Below are positions 31,807 to 42,859 of a stretch of DNA of 64,000 nt, one piece after another. The stretch comes from Bryoerythrophyllum caledonicum (Eukaryota; Streptophyta; Bryopsida; Pottiales; Pottiaceae): assembly GCA_963971425.1 (NCBI GenBank), contig OZ020514.1, positions 40,833,158-40,897,157 on the forward strand, written 5' to 3'. Below the pieces are notes generated by a model. The model was not told the origin of the DNA. It did no database searches and was given only the letters and a program-made list of their open reading frames with translations. A program made the position numbers and the translations under genes. The number at the start of each line of letters is the position of its first letter. Position 1 is the stretch's first letter.

Positions 31807-33369
31807 TCAAGTTGTTTCATCTGATGAAACGTGGCTAGAAGACCTCCTACAACGAGGGCAAGTCCAATCCCCAGGCGGTAGAGTAGAGAAGGGCGGCATC
31901 AAGCAAGCCATATGCCATCCACGCTGACAACGGTCGCATAATAACATGGTAGCCGCACCCTTCTTCTCACCACACACAAAACACGGAAGACCTTGTGGCA
32001 CAACGGCCAACTCAGGATGCACGGAGCCATCAATGGACAAATGGCAGGGTGCGCAGTTTTTGGAGTGCTACCGACACTCCTGGCCATCTTTGCCTTTCAG
32101 CAACAAGATGCCACTAGGCAACACATCCTTCACACGAAGAATGGTGCTCCCTGCCTTGACGTCCAATGTCGTAGGCGCCTTACGCTGCAAATAAACGTAA
32201 TCTTCTGTGGAGAAACGCCGCAACTGAGGTCGGTAAGCGCCGCTGCGAATGCGAGCGTATCGTAACGTGTCGCGATGCTAATTGATGGATAAATTCTCCA
32301 TGGCCATTGGCATGGCCCGCTTGAAGAACTCCGCTTGATCACGCAGAAACTGGATCCAGACCTTTGGATTATCCAAGTCCGCAACTGGGGTTAACTTCTC
32401 CCGTACAAAACTCGGTAGAATCGGCTCCCGTCTGTACAACAACTGATACGGACTGAAAGCGGCCAAAGAGGCATGTCGGCTAAACCGGTATCCCATGGCG
32501 ATCCATGGTATCATCAGATCCCAATCACGGTGGCCACCCTAAAGTAATCCATACTTTCGTAATCCACGCTTGACGGTCCGATTCACACGCTCCGCCGAAC
32601 CGTCCGCTTTCGGATGATCCCGAGAAGTAGTACGGTGATCAATCAAAGCTTTGGTGCACAGAGCCTCGAAAGCTCCAAGGAACTCTCGCCCGTGGTCAGT
32701 CAACACCTCAGCTGGAGCTCCAAAACGAGCCAGCACCCGGTCAAAAAATGCCATGGCCGCCAACTCCGAGGAGTTATGTGGTAGTGCCACAAGCTCAATC
32801 CACTTGCTGAAGTGCTCCACCATCACCAACACGTACTTGGCTCCATGTGGAGTGACAATAAGCGGCTCAAAAAAATCCAGAGACCAACAGTAGCCCAAAC
32901 CCATGATGGGCAAAGGTTGCAACTGTGGTGACAAGGTGTTGAAGCTGGATCTGGCCCGATCACAGACTTCACACCGTGAAATATACGTGGCGACCTGCTG
33001 ACATATGCCGGTCCAACAATATTGGCTGCGCAGCATCGAATGAGTCCGTCGCACGCCAAAATGTCCCACGTCTTCGTGTACTTGCCGTACCAACGAAGCC
33101 CTCTGATTTGGCCTTGGAACTATGCGCCTAGTCCCATCTGGCCACACGCGAAATAGAAGGCCGTTCTCCCAACAGAACTTTGCTATTCGGTGCCCAACTC
33201 TATCACGCTCTATAGAAGAAAGAGTTGGGGGAAGTGTCCCGTGTTGTAGCTTGTGCAAGACTGGACTGTCTTTCGACACATCGCTAACAACTTGGGCCCT
33301 ATCCGGTTCCTCATCCGTTGCCAAATTAGGCAACGTCAATGCAGACCCACACATCAACGTGAAGTAAGC
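31807..33369 (-). pseudogene. Gypsy-MT1 integrase with C-terminal PHD finger
   Basis: One frame with in-frame stops at about 32,539, 32,278 and 32,079 (all TAG). The HHCC zinc module is HEDVGHFGVRRTHSM with CEVCDRA. The catalytic core shows SLDFFEPL (Asp), VLTDHGREFLG (Asp) and DGSAERVNRTVKRGLRK (Glu). After the core come AAFSPYQLLYRREPILP and a linker with STEDYVYLQRKAPTTLDV and NCAPCHLSIDG, then the PHD finger: CFVCGEKK, MLLCDRCQRGWHMACLMPPF and GDWTCPRCRR, a full Cys4-His-Cys3 set. PHD fingers bind histone H3 tails, so this likely targets integration to particular chromatin, as chromodomains do in chromoviruses. Gypsy elements of green algae are known to carry PHD fingers here. It ends DETT with a stop at 31,807. 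Confidence 0.9.
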
Positions 33370-34937
33370 TGTTGCATGCTACCTTAGGACTGACTCCCTA
33401 TTGCAGTCCACATGCCACCTAGTACCAATTAAATCCTCCTCTGATGGACTTAGATGACGAGATAGCCCATCCGCATCCAAGTTTGTGATGCCTGCTTAGT
33501 GCACAACCTCAAAGTTGTACTCCTGAAGCAACAGAGCTCACCTGGCAAGCTTGCTAGTAAGCTTGTCAGACTCCATGAACCACTTAAAAGGATGGTGGTC
33601 GGTCACCAAGGTAAAACGCTGCCTAAACAAGTAGGGCCTAAAATGAGCTATGGCCCAAACCGTGGCCGAAGCCTCCCCCTCATAGGATGAATAGTTGGAC
33701 TCCGCGTTGTTGTTGCTCCAAGAAGCAAACGCAACAACGTACTCCCGTCCCTCATCATCCTTCTGAGTCAACACAACCGCAAATCCCACAGCACTCCGGC
33801 CTCTGTGCAACTGAAAGGGTCGTGTAGCATCCGGACGTTGTGGCACGGGCGTTGAACCGAGCTTCAGCTTCAATGTAGCAAACGCTTGCTACTGCTCCCG
33901 TCCCCATATCCATGGCTGATCCATCTCCGTGAGAATAGTCAAAGTCCTCGCAATCAAGCTAAAATTCTTGACAAATCGGCGATAGTAATTTGCCAAGCCA
34001 AGAAAAGCTCAAAGCCGTGACACGTCGATTAGGGCAGGAATCTTCTGCAATGCATCCAACTTACCCTGCTACACGCCAAGACCCCCTGGAACAATCATAT
34101 GTCCCAAGTATGGCAACCGGTCGTGGAAGAACTTGCACTTGCCATGGTACAAGCGCAATCCCCACTGTCGTAACCTCTCAAACACTACCTGAAGATGCCT
34201 CACATGCTCCTGTGGGCTACTACTAAAAATGATAACATCATCAATGTAGCATCGGGCAAACGGTAAACCGGTCAACACCCGGTCCATCACCCTCTGAAAC
34301 TCAGCGAGTGCGTTCTTGAGGCCAAATGGAAGAAACTTCCAATGGTAGAGCTGATCTCTCCCATCCAGATCAACTCCCCAGAACGCGTCTTCACCTAGTC
34401 GTCCACCATCAATGGTAACTAATGGTAACCGGACCGCAAATCCAGAGTACTAAATACTCTGGCGTGTCCCACCGCATCAAACAACTCCTCTGGCGTGGGC
34501 ATGGGATACCGATCCGACTTGGTCTTACGATTGATCGGCCTATAATCCCCACACATCCGCTTCTCCATCCAATTGCCAAAGATGTCCTTCTTCGATGGCA
34601 TCACCGTGGCACAAGCGTACTCGTCGTTGGAGAGCTCAATCAAGCTGGCGGCCAACAACTCCTGATGACGAGTCTGAACCCCAACTTTCTCAGAGATCCT
34701 AAGCTTGTACGGTCGTCGAAAGATCGGGTGGTCGTCCTTCAACTGAATGTGAATCGGTTTGCCTCTGTAGCCCTCCAAATCATGGAGACTAAAGGCAAAA
34801 CAACTACGATACGAAAGTATAAATGCTCGTATCATTTGTGCCTCGGCACTGGTAAGATGTGGCCCCAAATCCAAAGACCAATCATCAAACTCCATGGTCT
34901 CCTTCTCCACCATAGAAGACTCACCTCGTACGGGCAC
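33370..34937 (-). pseudogene. Gypsy-MT1 reverse transcriptase and RNase H
   Basis: RT starts with VPVRGESSMVEKE then FSLHDLEGYRGKPIHIQL and RRPYKLRISEKVGVQ. Motifs visible are ACATVMPSKKDIFGNW, MCGDYRPINRKTKSDRYPMP and FSTLDLRSGYH (catalytic Asp of motif A), then RVLTGLPFARCYIDDVIIFS (YIDD box, about 34,240). A short duplication (TTACCATTAG/TTACCATTGATGG) near 34,420 shifts the frame. RNase H follows at 33,873-33,538: VGFAVVLTQKDDEGREYVVA, SNYSSYEGEASATVWAIAHF and FTLVTDHHPFKWFMES (TDHHP is the tethering-domain signature). Several in-frame TAG/TGA stops are present. Domain order and motifs are normal for Ty3/gypsy. Confidence 0.9.
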
Positions 34938-34949
34938 GGCCAGTGATTG

Positions 34950-35439
34950 CTACTTGGTAGTAGAGAGGGCATTGATGCCCAAAGACTCCTCACTCACGGT
35001 ATCCACATAAATTCCCGTGTTGTGATGATAAATTCGGGCAAAGATATCCCGGGCATCCTCTCGACCAAAGTCCTCGGCCAAGGCTGCAAAGACACGCTCA
35101 GTATAAAACTCCTCAACTGCATGCCTCTTCAAACGAAATAACAACTCCGCTTCCACGATCTCTGTGAGATGTGGCACCGCTGCCCCCTGACCATCAGAGT
35201 TTGCCCCCAGCACGCGTGGATGGACACTCAAACGGTGCTGAACGGCAAAACAAAGGCCACAAACCCAAACAAGGGTGTTGAGGTCAATGGCTTGACCAAA
35301 CAAATAACGACGTTGGCCCTCATAGAGATGCGGTGCGGCGGTGGTGCCTGTCAAAAAGTCCATCGCCTACTCTTTCTCATCGGCAGAAGGTTCCTCGTAA
35401 GTTTGGGAAGTAGAATCCCAAACCATGTCCGGGCCACGT
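34950..35439 (-). pseudogene. C-terminal end of the gypsy-MT1 methyltransferase, then linker to RT
   Basis: Downstream of the solo LTR the frame resumes as VWDSTSQTYEEPSADEKE, TAG, AMDFLTGTTAAPHLYEGQRR, then YLFGQAIDLNTLVWV. This fits motifs IX-X of C5-methyltransferases, in which an E.x-rich segment leads to 'amGf..GtT' and then 'R...LGqAmdlntl'. Element gypsy-MT2 has the same text joined directly to the rest of the methyltransferase (EPIAYEKELAIGFLTGITAA), confirming the split. A linker rich in charged residues (VEAELLFRLKRHAVEEFYTE) then runs into the RT. The frame ends at TAG before the RT start. Confidence 0.82.
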
Positions 35440-36439
35440 GTCCTTGTCGTACCACGAATTATAAAATTTTGTTAGTTAGTTAGTTAGGGATCTTAAATAT
35501 GACTAGTTAGATAGATATAAGAGTTAGCCCTGGACTAGTATTGACCTTCAAGGTAGATTAGAGTTAAGAAAGTTAGAAGGTATTTCAAAAACCTTAGAGT
35601 GGATAAAAAGTGGTCCAGGACCCGATCCTAGCTGGAGCGGAATAAGGAGCTCGGAAGGGGAAAACTCAAAGCTCGATAGTTGGAGCGGAGTGCAAAGAGC
35701 CCGAAGATAACAACTGAAGCCCGAAAGAAAGTTCTAGGGCCCAAGCCCGGACTTCTTATAGAGCTGGAACTTGGAGAATGAACAGCACCAGCCGAGCCCG
35801 GAGGCCAGCATCAACAGGGCCTGGAGAATAGTACCAACGGAGCCTAGAGATCGACATCAACACGAATCCGGAGGCCAGCACCAGCGGAGCGCGAGGGGAG
35901 GTCCGAGTAGGCAATCCAAGCAGCGGAGCACGAGGAGGAGGTTCGAGCAGGCAGCCCAAGCAAGAAGCTGCTCACAAGCTCCACCCAAGCTAGAGGCCGG
36001 TATAAGAACAAGCAGCGGAGCGCGAGGAGATCCGAGCAGGCAGCACTCGAGCACCAAAGACGACGAGGGTTTTGAGCAAGCAATAAGCGCGGAGGCGAGG
36101 GTGGCGAGCACGCGAGGATCACCGTGGAGCAAGCTAGGAACAAGACTCCAAAAGCGATAAAGAACCCCGTAAGGACAACGACGAGGGACATGAGCGAGTA
36201 GGCGGGAGGAACATCACCAACTCCGCAAGCAGCGCAACAAGGAGCACGCGCGCACCGAGCGTATATAAGGATCACCATCATCACGAGAATACCTGGACGG
36301 CAAAGGCAGTAACGGAACCGTGAGGGCAACCATCACCAAGATAGCTCGGAATGGACTCGGACAAAGATCACAACGCGAACCAAGCTCGGAGGCGGACGAG
36401 TAGAGGAAGACAACCGCGAGCAGCAAAGCAAAGAGCAGG

Positions 36440-36885
36440 CGCGGCACGAGCAACGAACAGGATGTGAGCTCGGACCGAGCCCGGAAAGTTGTCCCGAAAT
36501 TCCTGAATCTTGGGAGAGGCATAACTCCCTTGATACTTGTCCAAATGAGCTGCGTGAGGAGTCTATCGGCATCTACGCAACAAGGAGATATCAATCAAGT
36601 GGTCGATCACTCCATTCAGATGCATACAAAGGAAGATATGCTGCCTAGAAGGTTCAGCTCGGATGTGAGCTCGGACTGAGCCCGGAAAGCTGTCCCGGGA
36701 GTCCCGAATCTTGGGAGAGGCATAACTCCCTCGATACTTGTCCAAATGGAACAAGTGAGGAACTTGTCGGCATCTACACACTGAGTAGATGTCAATCAAG
36801 TGGTCAATCGTCCCGTTTGGATGCGGGACAAGGAAGATACACGGCCTAGAAGGTTCAGCTCGGATGTGAGCTCGGAAGGGAGCTT
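36440..36885. repeat. Tandem duplication of about 200 bp in the solo LTR
   Basis: GCTCGGATGTGAGCTCGGA...GAATCTTGGGAGAGGCATAACT...CAATCAAGTGGTC occurs in two diverged copies, with a third start of GGTTCAGCTCGGATGTGAGC at about 36,856. Confidence 0.8.
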
Positions 36886-36954
36886 GGATAACCGAAGGAG
36901 GACGACCACCACCGACAAGGCAAGGAAGGCAAGCTCGGATAGGCAAGAGATGAG

Positions 36955-37320
36955 GACCACCACCGGGAAGGAGAGGACGAGCCCGGACCACGAAGGAGAG
37001 GACAAGCCCGGACTGGGAAGGAGAGGATGAGCCCGGACCGGGCCGGAGACCATGAGCAACGACCGGGAAGGAGAGGAGGAACCCGGACCGCGAAGGAGAG
37101 GACGAGCCCGGACCGCGAAGGAGAGGACGAGCCCGGACCGCGAAGGAGAGGACGAGCCCGGTCCGCGAAGGAGAGGACGAGCCCGGACCGCGAAGGAGAG
37201 GACAAGCTCGGACCGGGAAGGAAAGGATGAGCCCGGACCGGGAAGGAGACCATGAGCAACGACTAGGAAGGAGAGGAGGAACCCGGACTGCGAAGGAGAG
37301 GACAAGCGCGGACCCTGAAG
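36955..37320. repeat. 25-bp minisatellite in the solo LTR
   Basis: A dozen or so head-to-tail units of GAAGGAGAGGACGAGCCCGG plus ACCGC (25 bp), some near-identical around 37,080-37,200. Two further short arrays follow (GAAGGTAGGTCCGAGC units at 37,320-37,400 and 37,500-37,660). Since 25 is not a multiple of 3, the long Ser/Pro/Arg-rich frames over this array are artefacts. Confidence 0.85.
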
Positions 37321-39359
37321 GAGGTAGGTCCGAGCATATTAGCTGAAGGTAGGTCCGAGCATATCAGCTGAAGGTAGGTCCGAGTTACAAACTAAAGGTA
37401 GGTCCGAGCTGCAGGGCGAGCTGGGACACCACCTCTACGAGAAGACCACCACCACACGAGCATTAGAGCTAAAGGGCGAGCTGGGAATACACGAGCACGG
37501 GCTGTGGCACCACGAGGTCCGAGCTGCAAACTCGGGGTAGGTCCGAGCTACGAGTTGAAAGTAGGTCCGAGCTGCGAGTTGCAGGTAGGTCCGAGCACGC
37601 GAGTTGAGGGGAGAGCTGTGGCATCACGAGCACGAGCTGCGAGCTGAGGGTAGGTCCGAGGTGCGAGCTGAGGTCAAGTTGGGACACACCTCCATACAGG
37701 GGGCCTTCATTGGGACTCCGAGCCTCGTATCGGCCCTTCCGGCCCGGTCCGAGCCCCACCGAAGCACGACTTCCGTGCTACTTACTCCGGGTGGTCCGGA
37801 TGCCTCCGTGACTTCGATGGAGGCCTTGCCTCGGTCATCCATGGCCGGATCGGCACCCTCTTCATCTGCGGATCTGTTATCACCACTTGTGACACTCGCG
37901 AAGGCTGCGGCGCACCCGACTTCCAGCAAGAGTTTGAAGAAGCGGAAGAGGAGGGAAGAGAAGAGAAGACTTGAGGAGTTGGCCCGGAAGTAGGGTCAGA
38001 ATCTTAGTTGATAGGTCACTGTTCATTCGCGGACTAGGCCTCGCGTTGACTTTGGGATTTGACTTGGTTTTGCCTTGGGTTTTGTGTAATAAGTGACCTC
38101 TGACGGTGCACGTCGTGTGGAGTGGCAGCCACCGCCGCCAAGAGTAGTTAATGTCACCGTTAGAAGGTATCTTTGAGTTTGGACTCTTGTGTCAGTCCTT
38201 CGCGGTATAAGAGAGGAGTCCCGTGGCACCTCTCTTCACTGCTTGATGTGTGTATTTGCTTTCAGTTGAATTCTAAACCTACGCTCTGAGAAGACCTTCG
38301 ATGGTTGGAGAGCTCGGATTGCATACATGACTGTGAGTGCCATTTCAAGTAGTCCACTCCTCAAGTCCATACTAACTGTCTAATCATTGTTTCCTTGTTC
38401 CATTAAGTAGATTAGTCGTGGTGGATGGGAATAGCAGGTAAGGTGAGAAGACGGTTAGTAGGGACGTGACTCCAACTCTAACCGTACAGTTGTTTCCTTG
38501 TTCCATCAATTAGATTAGTAGGGGTGGATGGGAATAACAGGTGAGATTGTATGTGTCTAGAAGAGGACGAGGGGGGAGTGACGGATGTGAAAAGGGATTT
38601 AACGAGTCTTGAGTGACCTTCCGGCGTACCGATTGGTGTCGATTGTGAAGGCTTGTACCAATCCCTGAAATATCCTACCTCCAGCTGCAGCGGAAGTGGA
38701 GGGAGACTGAGAGGAGGACGGATAGTGGGCGGGTAGGCCCCTTGCTCACTTACATTACGCCGCTCGCAGCCTCGGAAACACGGGTCTAACACCCCTTCGG
38801 GGGGATCCCAGTGACACCATAACCATCCAAGAGAGTGAGTAGAGTTAGAAGGAGAGAACGAGAGGAAGAGTAACTGTTATTTGGGTCAAACGCTAGAATC
38901 TCTATGAGTCCACGGAATACTGTCCGTGATGATATACTCCTTATCCGGGTACTCGTGTACTCCGGATGTTTATAGTGTGCATAGTTGTAAAGAAAACCCC
39001 CCCCTCTCTTAAACCGGGGCTCCGGACAAAGTAGGCTCCTACCCAAAGGTTCCTACCTTCCGAGCCAAGTAGGCTCCTACCCGAAGGTCCCTACCTTCCG
39101 AGCCAAGTAGGCTCCTACCCGGGGGGAAGACACTTGTACGGAGAGCAGGATAGTGGATGTAGATAACGCTCAGGCATTGTAATCTAACCCTTTTCCTTTC
39201 TTTCCTTTGATGTATTTATTGTGATATAGGTAACATTGTGTACATATAAACAGGTTGTTAGTCGTTGTAGTTCTCGGTGATTCTCTGTGGGAACGATTAC
39301 CTTAAGGGTATCTTTGTGTTAAGATGTGAATAGTTGCCAACACGTACTACGACAGTCCT

Positions 39360-40800
39360 AAAGGCAAAAGAGCCTCGGTAGCACATCAAGGTGGGAAATG
39401 CTCCCCGAGAGAAACCAACGCGGTTGACTACTGCCAATGGTGGCTCATCATCTTTAGTAACCTCCGTGGAAACACGATGGTCATCCAAGATGTCATTGAC
39501 CTCACGACGCACGGGCTGTTGCACTTGAATAAGTGCAGAGGTGAATGTTGTTGATGATGCCATATTGGTCCAAATCCAACGTGGCCGATGGGCGTAAGAT
39601 CCTAATGCCGTGGCATCAACAAACATGGGGGACCAAGAAGGTGATGGATGTATGCCCCATCCTCACGCACCTTCATCCGTGTATCCTACAATGGGGGTAC
39701 ATTCTCAAAAATGTACCCCAGTGGCGTCGATTGGTGGGTACTCCACCACTGGATGAGCCTGAGCAAATCCGCAAAGATACCCGATCGTGGATCATCCAAG
39801 CCACGTCCACTGCCCGCTTGTGAATGTCCTTGGCAAGGCCATCCGACAATCACCAAGTCCACGTGACCTAATCGGCGAAAATCATCCTCACTGACCAACG
39901 TCACATCACGTGGCAACTTGCCAAAACACCTTTGAATTGCACAAGGTGGTAACTACTCTGGATACAACGCCAAAAGATGCTGAATGTAATGGTGAGCGGC
40001 ATGGTTGGCTGCAAATCCACTATCCACGTGGACATACCGTCATACCTTGAGTCCGGCCTCCAACACAGCCGTGAGCCCCGTACCAATACCGGCAAATAAC
40101 TCCACAAGGATAATATCCTCATCAGGTGGTTGCCACTGAATAGTGCAAGCCAACAATGGGGTGGAAGAATTTACTAACAACGGTGGAGTATCAAGGGCGT
40201 TCACAATCTCCTGACTCTGACGAGTGAGCTCCAACAGCGTCCCCCACGGCGGAAGCGGATCCTTGCAATGATGGGCAGTGATTGCCAATGGTGGGTGCTC
40301 GCGTGAATCCTCCACCTCAGACATAAATGCATATGTTTTCTCCAAAAGTGAAGAACCATACGGCAAGTTTGATGCCAGAGCACTGCACTCAAACATAGTG
40401 TCCGTCGTCGAAGTCACCGCGCTAGCTGTGAAGACCACAGAGATGAGCTCCTTACTGCCATCACCGGCAGACCATCCTAGCCTAATCCATACCTCCTCCG
40501 TCCAGTTATTCACCCCGCAAGGAAGGGAATAAAGCGCGTGCTGGCCCACCAAAATATCGTAGTTGGTGGCGCTAGTTAGAGTGCTCTGAAGGGTGACATG
40601 GGAGAACAACAAACCAGATCCGACGCCAAACATCAACTGCAACGGATGTCGGGTGTAATCCATGGCCTTCTCCGTGCCCCCAGCGATGTAACAATCGTGA
40701 ATGAGCAAGGCTTAAGGTCCAAAGCACCTACATCTAAATCCTCGATTTACTACTTGCCAATTTTCACTGGTTGAGCTCCACAGTCCAACATAACACGAAG
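39360..40800 (-). pseudogene. Gypsy-MT1 retropepsin and C5-cytosine DNA methyltransferase
   Basis: The protease starts with VMLDCGAQPVKIGK (active-site Asp near 40,784, DCGA for DSGA), continues LKPCSFTIVTSL, HPLQLMFGV and ATNYDILVGQHALYSL, a typical retropepsin end. After a linker comes a C5-methyltransferase: ILVELFAGIGTGLTAVLEAG (motif I, SAM-binding; about 40,110), DLVIVGWPCQGHSQAGSGRG (motif IV, catalytic Cys in PCQ; about 39,830) then LDDPRSGIF, YIFENVPPL (motif VI, ENV) and FVDATALGSYAHRPRWIWTN (motif VIII). Internal stops are TGA 40,040, a TAG in YPE*LPP, and a TAG after NVPPL; one frameshift separates motif VI from VIII. The enzyme family transfers a methyl group from SAM to cytosine C5. 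Which class (DNMT3-like or other) is uncertain. Confidence 0.88.
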
Positions 40801-42859
40801 GGGGTAGCTGGAGTGGGGTTGTCTACCGTACGACCAACCACCATGACTACGTCATCGTTTACCAAGCGTACCACCCCTAGACGCACACTGTGTCGCTCCC
40901 GTGCCAACCGGGTTGCAACGTCAGACAAAGTAGCCACTCCAGAGATCAAGGACTGATCCGCGGAGGGCTGCTCCGTAAGTGTAGAAGTGGCATTGGCCTC
41001 AAATGCGGAAGTAGCCTCCGCCGCCAACTTGGCTCGCATTGCCACCAAATCCTCCTTAGTGGGTGGAGTTGTCACTGCCTGCGACACCTCTAACGATGGC
41101 ATGGGCACCTTGCCCTCTAACATACTACCCGCCAAGTGAAATACACCGGATGGTTGAAAATTCGGTGTCAAAAAGTCCACACCGGCAAACACCGGCAACC
41201 GCAACACCTTGTACGCAAAGGAATGAGCGGCTTCGACATGAGTGAAAGAAGCTGGTGATACGTTAGAAAAACGGGAAGCGGCATCAGTAGCAGCTGCATC
41301 TGCAATGCCAAACGATAGTGGTAGCCGTGATTGACCAATGTGGTCCGGTAATCCCACGTGGCGTGGACGACCACTAGTTCTCGACACACTGGATGAAGGT
41401 GACACTGCCAGAGCAATGGTCAGAGCACGAGTGGCAACTGCAGCCACAACCTCTTCGGAAGCGCCATACAAATAGGCATCCATGGCTGAGGACAAACCAC
41501 GACTCTTCACCGTAGCCCGTGCGTCCACCACTTGTCCCAAAGAAGCATTCGCACTCAACTTCTTCAACTCCGCCAAGTCCTTCTTCCGTGATGAATCTGA
41601 ATGGAGAACAAAGCAGTTCTCATCACTATGGCTAGACTTGCCACAGTGAGAACAAGTAATCGGCTTCTTCTCCTTGCCTGCAACCTTGTCACCAGACTTC
41701 GCCGCCTCGGTCTTAGGCCTCACCTGCCCCTTCTCTGCCCCCTTCTTCTTAGAACAGTTCGGATCCCCTTTGGTGTGACGGGATCTCCACAAGCCCAGCA
41801 ATGCACAACCTTTTCAGGTTGTGCCTCCGCCAAGCTACTCGTCGCAGTAACAAGCTTCTTGGACTTGGAAGCGTCCATCAATGACGTGACCAAGTCTGTG
41901 GCCTCGGACACGCCCAGCGCTCTATCAAACACTTCTACCTCAGCAAACGCCAGAGCCAAACTAGCGTTGCCGTGATAATCAAAAGGAAGACGGGTAGGGA
42001 TCAAGTCCACCATTTTCTTGTTCAACTTGGACATAAAAATCTTCACAAGTTGGCGCTCCGTAAAGACATCACCTGCCTCCGCTGCCAACCGCGCCAATCG
42101 GGTATACATGGTGCTCGGCGTGTCCTCCTTTTCACGGCGGAAATCGTGAATGCGTTGCATCTGATCAAGCCAGAATCCCTCATACTCCACCTCCTAGTGC
42201 ACCATAAACTGCGCCAGAGGGTCAAAGACCGGTGACGGACCAACGGCCACCAATGCCGTCCGCGTGGCCTGGGCCAAACGCGACATGGCCCCCATGCCGG
42301 ACGCCTCATCTACAAGGACAATGTCCTTCTGCCGGGAATCCTCACTAATGGAACCTCCCTCCACCTTGGGTTGAACGGTAAAGGTCGGGACACGGGCAAC
42401 GGCACTTTTCTTGAGCGCAGTCATCAACTCCACCCGGTCGCGCCAGTAATCCTCAACCGGACGCAACTCCTCCACATGTAATACCGACCACCTTCCATAG
42501 GTCTGGAACGCCTTCAGCTCCAAATGATGGGGCAAAAGCTCAAAAGCGTGTTAGTTGTTGAATGACGGTGAACGTTGACGCTTCTCCTTCATCCATGTCT
42601 GGAAACGGAGCCGCCAATCGGGCAAGGCGATGCCTCCAGCCTAACCTGAGAAACGATCACGCACAACCTGGCGGTGATCGTCCTCCATGTCGTTAAACGT
42701 GCCCACACTCCAAACTCGAAGCCTACAATCAGTATCCAACGTCGAAATAGGCTCAAAAGAATCGTCGGTATCCGAACCTGGCCCAAAGTCTAAAGCCGGT
42801 GCACTCTCCGCAGAATCTGATGAGGAAGAACGGTAATACCGACTTCTCATAATCACCAT
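40764..42859 (-). pseudogene. Gypsy-MT1 gag polyprotein with two zinc knuckles
   Basis: Starts MVIMRSRYYRSSSSDS at 42,859 with an acidic N-terminus. A gag core around 42,190 shows GFWLDQMQRIHDFRREKED, YTRLARLAAEAGDVFTERQL and KIFMSKLNKKMVDLIP, the retrotransposon-gag pattern. Two CCHC knuckles follow: the first is split by a frameshift (HCWACG in one frame, SRHTKGDPNC in the next, near 41,780), the second is intact as CSHCGKSSHSDENC (about 41,640). A long Ala/Ser/Thr-rich region then runs to the protease. TAG at about 42,194 interrupts the frame before the gag core. gag would form the particle and bind RNA. Confidence 0.8.

Larger units (their letters stand above)
35445..39354. mobile_element. 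3.9-kb solo-LTR-like insertion inside the methyltransferase
   Basis: Begins TGTCGTACCACG and ends CGTACTACGACA (TG...CA with imperfect inverted ends of 12 bp). It is flanked by an exact 5-bp duplication GTCCT (35,440-35,444 and 39,355-39,359). Removing it and one GTCCT restores alignment with gypsy-MT2, where the corresponding site reads ATCTTAAAGGC. I find no second long copy of its ends inside, no RT or integrase, and so call it a very long solo LTR or a LARD-like non-coding LTR element. A TATA-like GGTATAAGAGAGG occurs near 38,200 and a short tandem duplication at 39,030-39,120 (CCTACCTTCCGAGCCAAGTA). An open frame at 37,604-37,993 (plus) ends in a Lys/Arg-rich stretch but shows no domain. 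Confidence 0.82.

Noticed and set aside
36796-37305. 169-codon minus-strand frame with repeated Arg-Ala-Arg-Pro-Leu
   Set aside because: Pure translation of the 25-bp minisatellite; similar frames exist in other phases and strands.
37604-37993. 129-codon plus-strand frame ending in a Lys/Arg-rich stretch
   Set aside because: It lies inside the solo LTR, starts in a repeat array and shows no domain. A gag-like origin cannot be shown.
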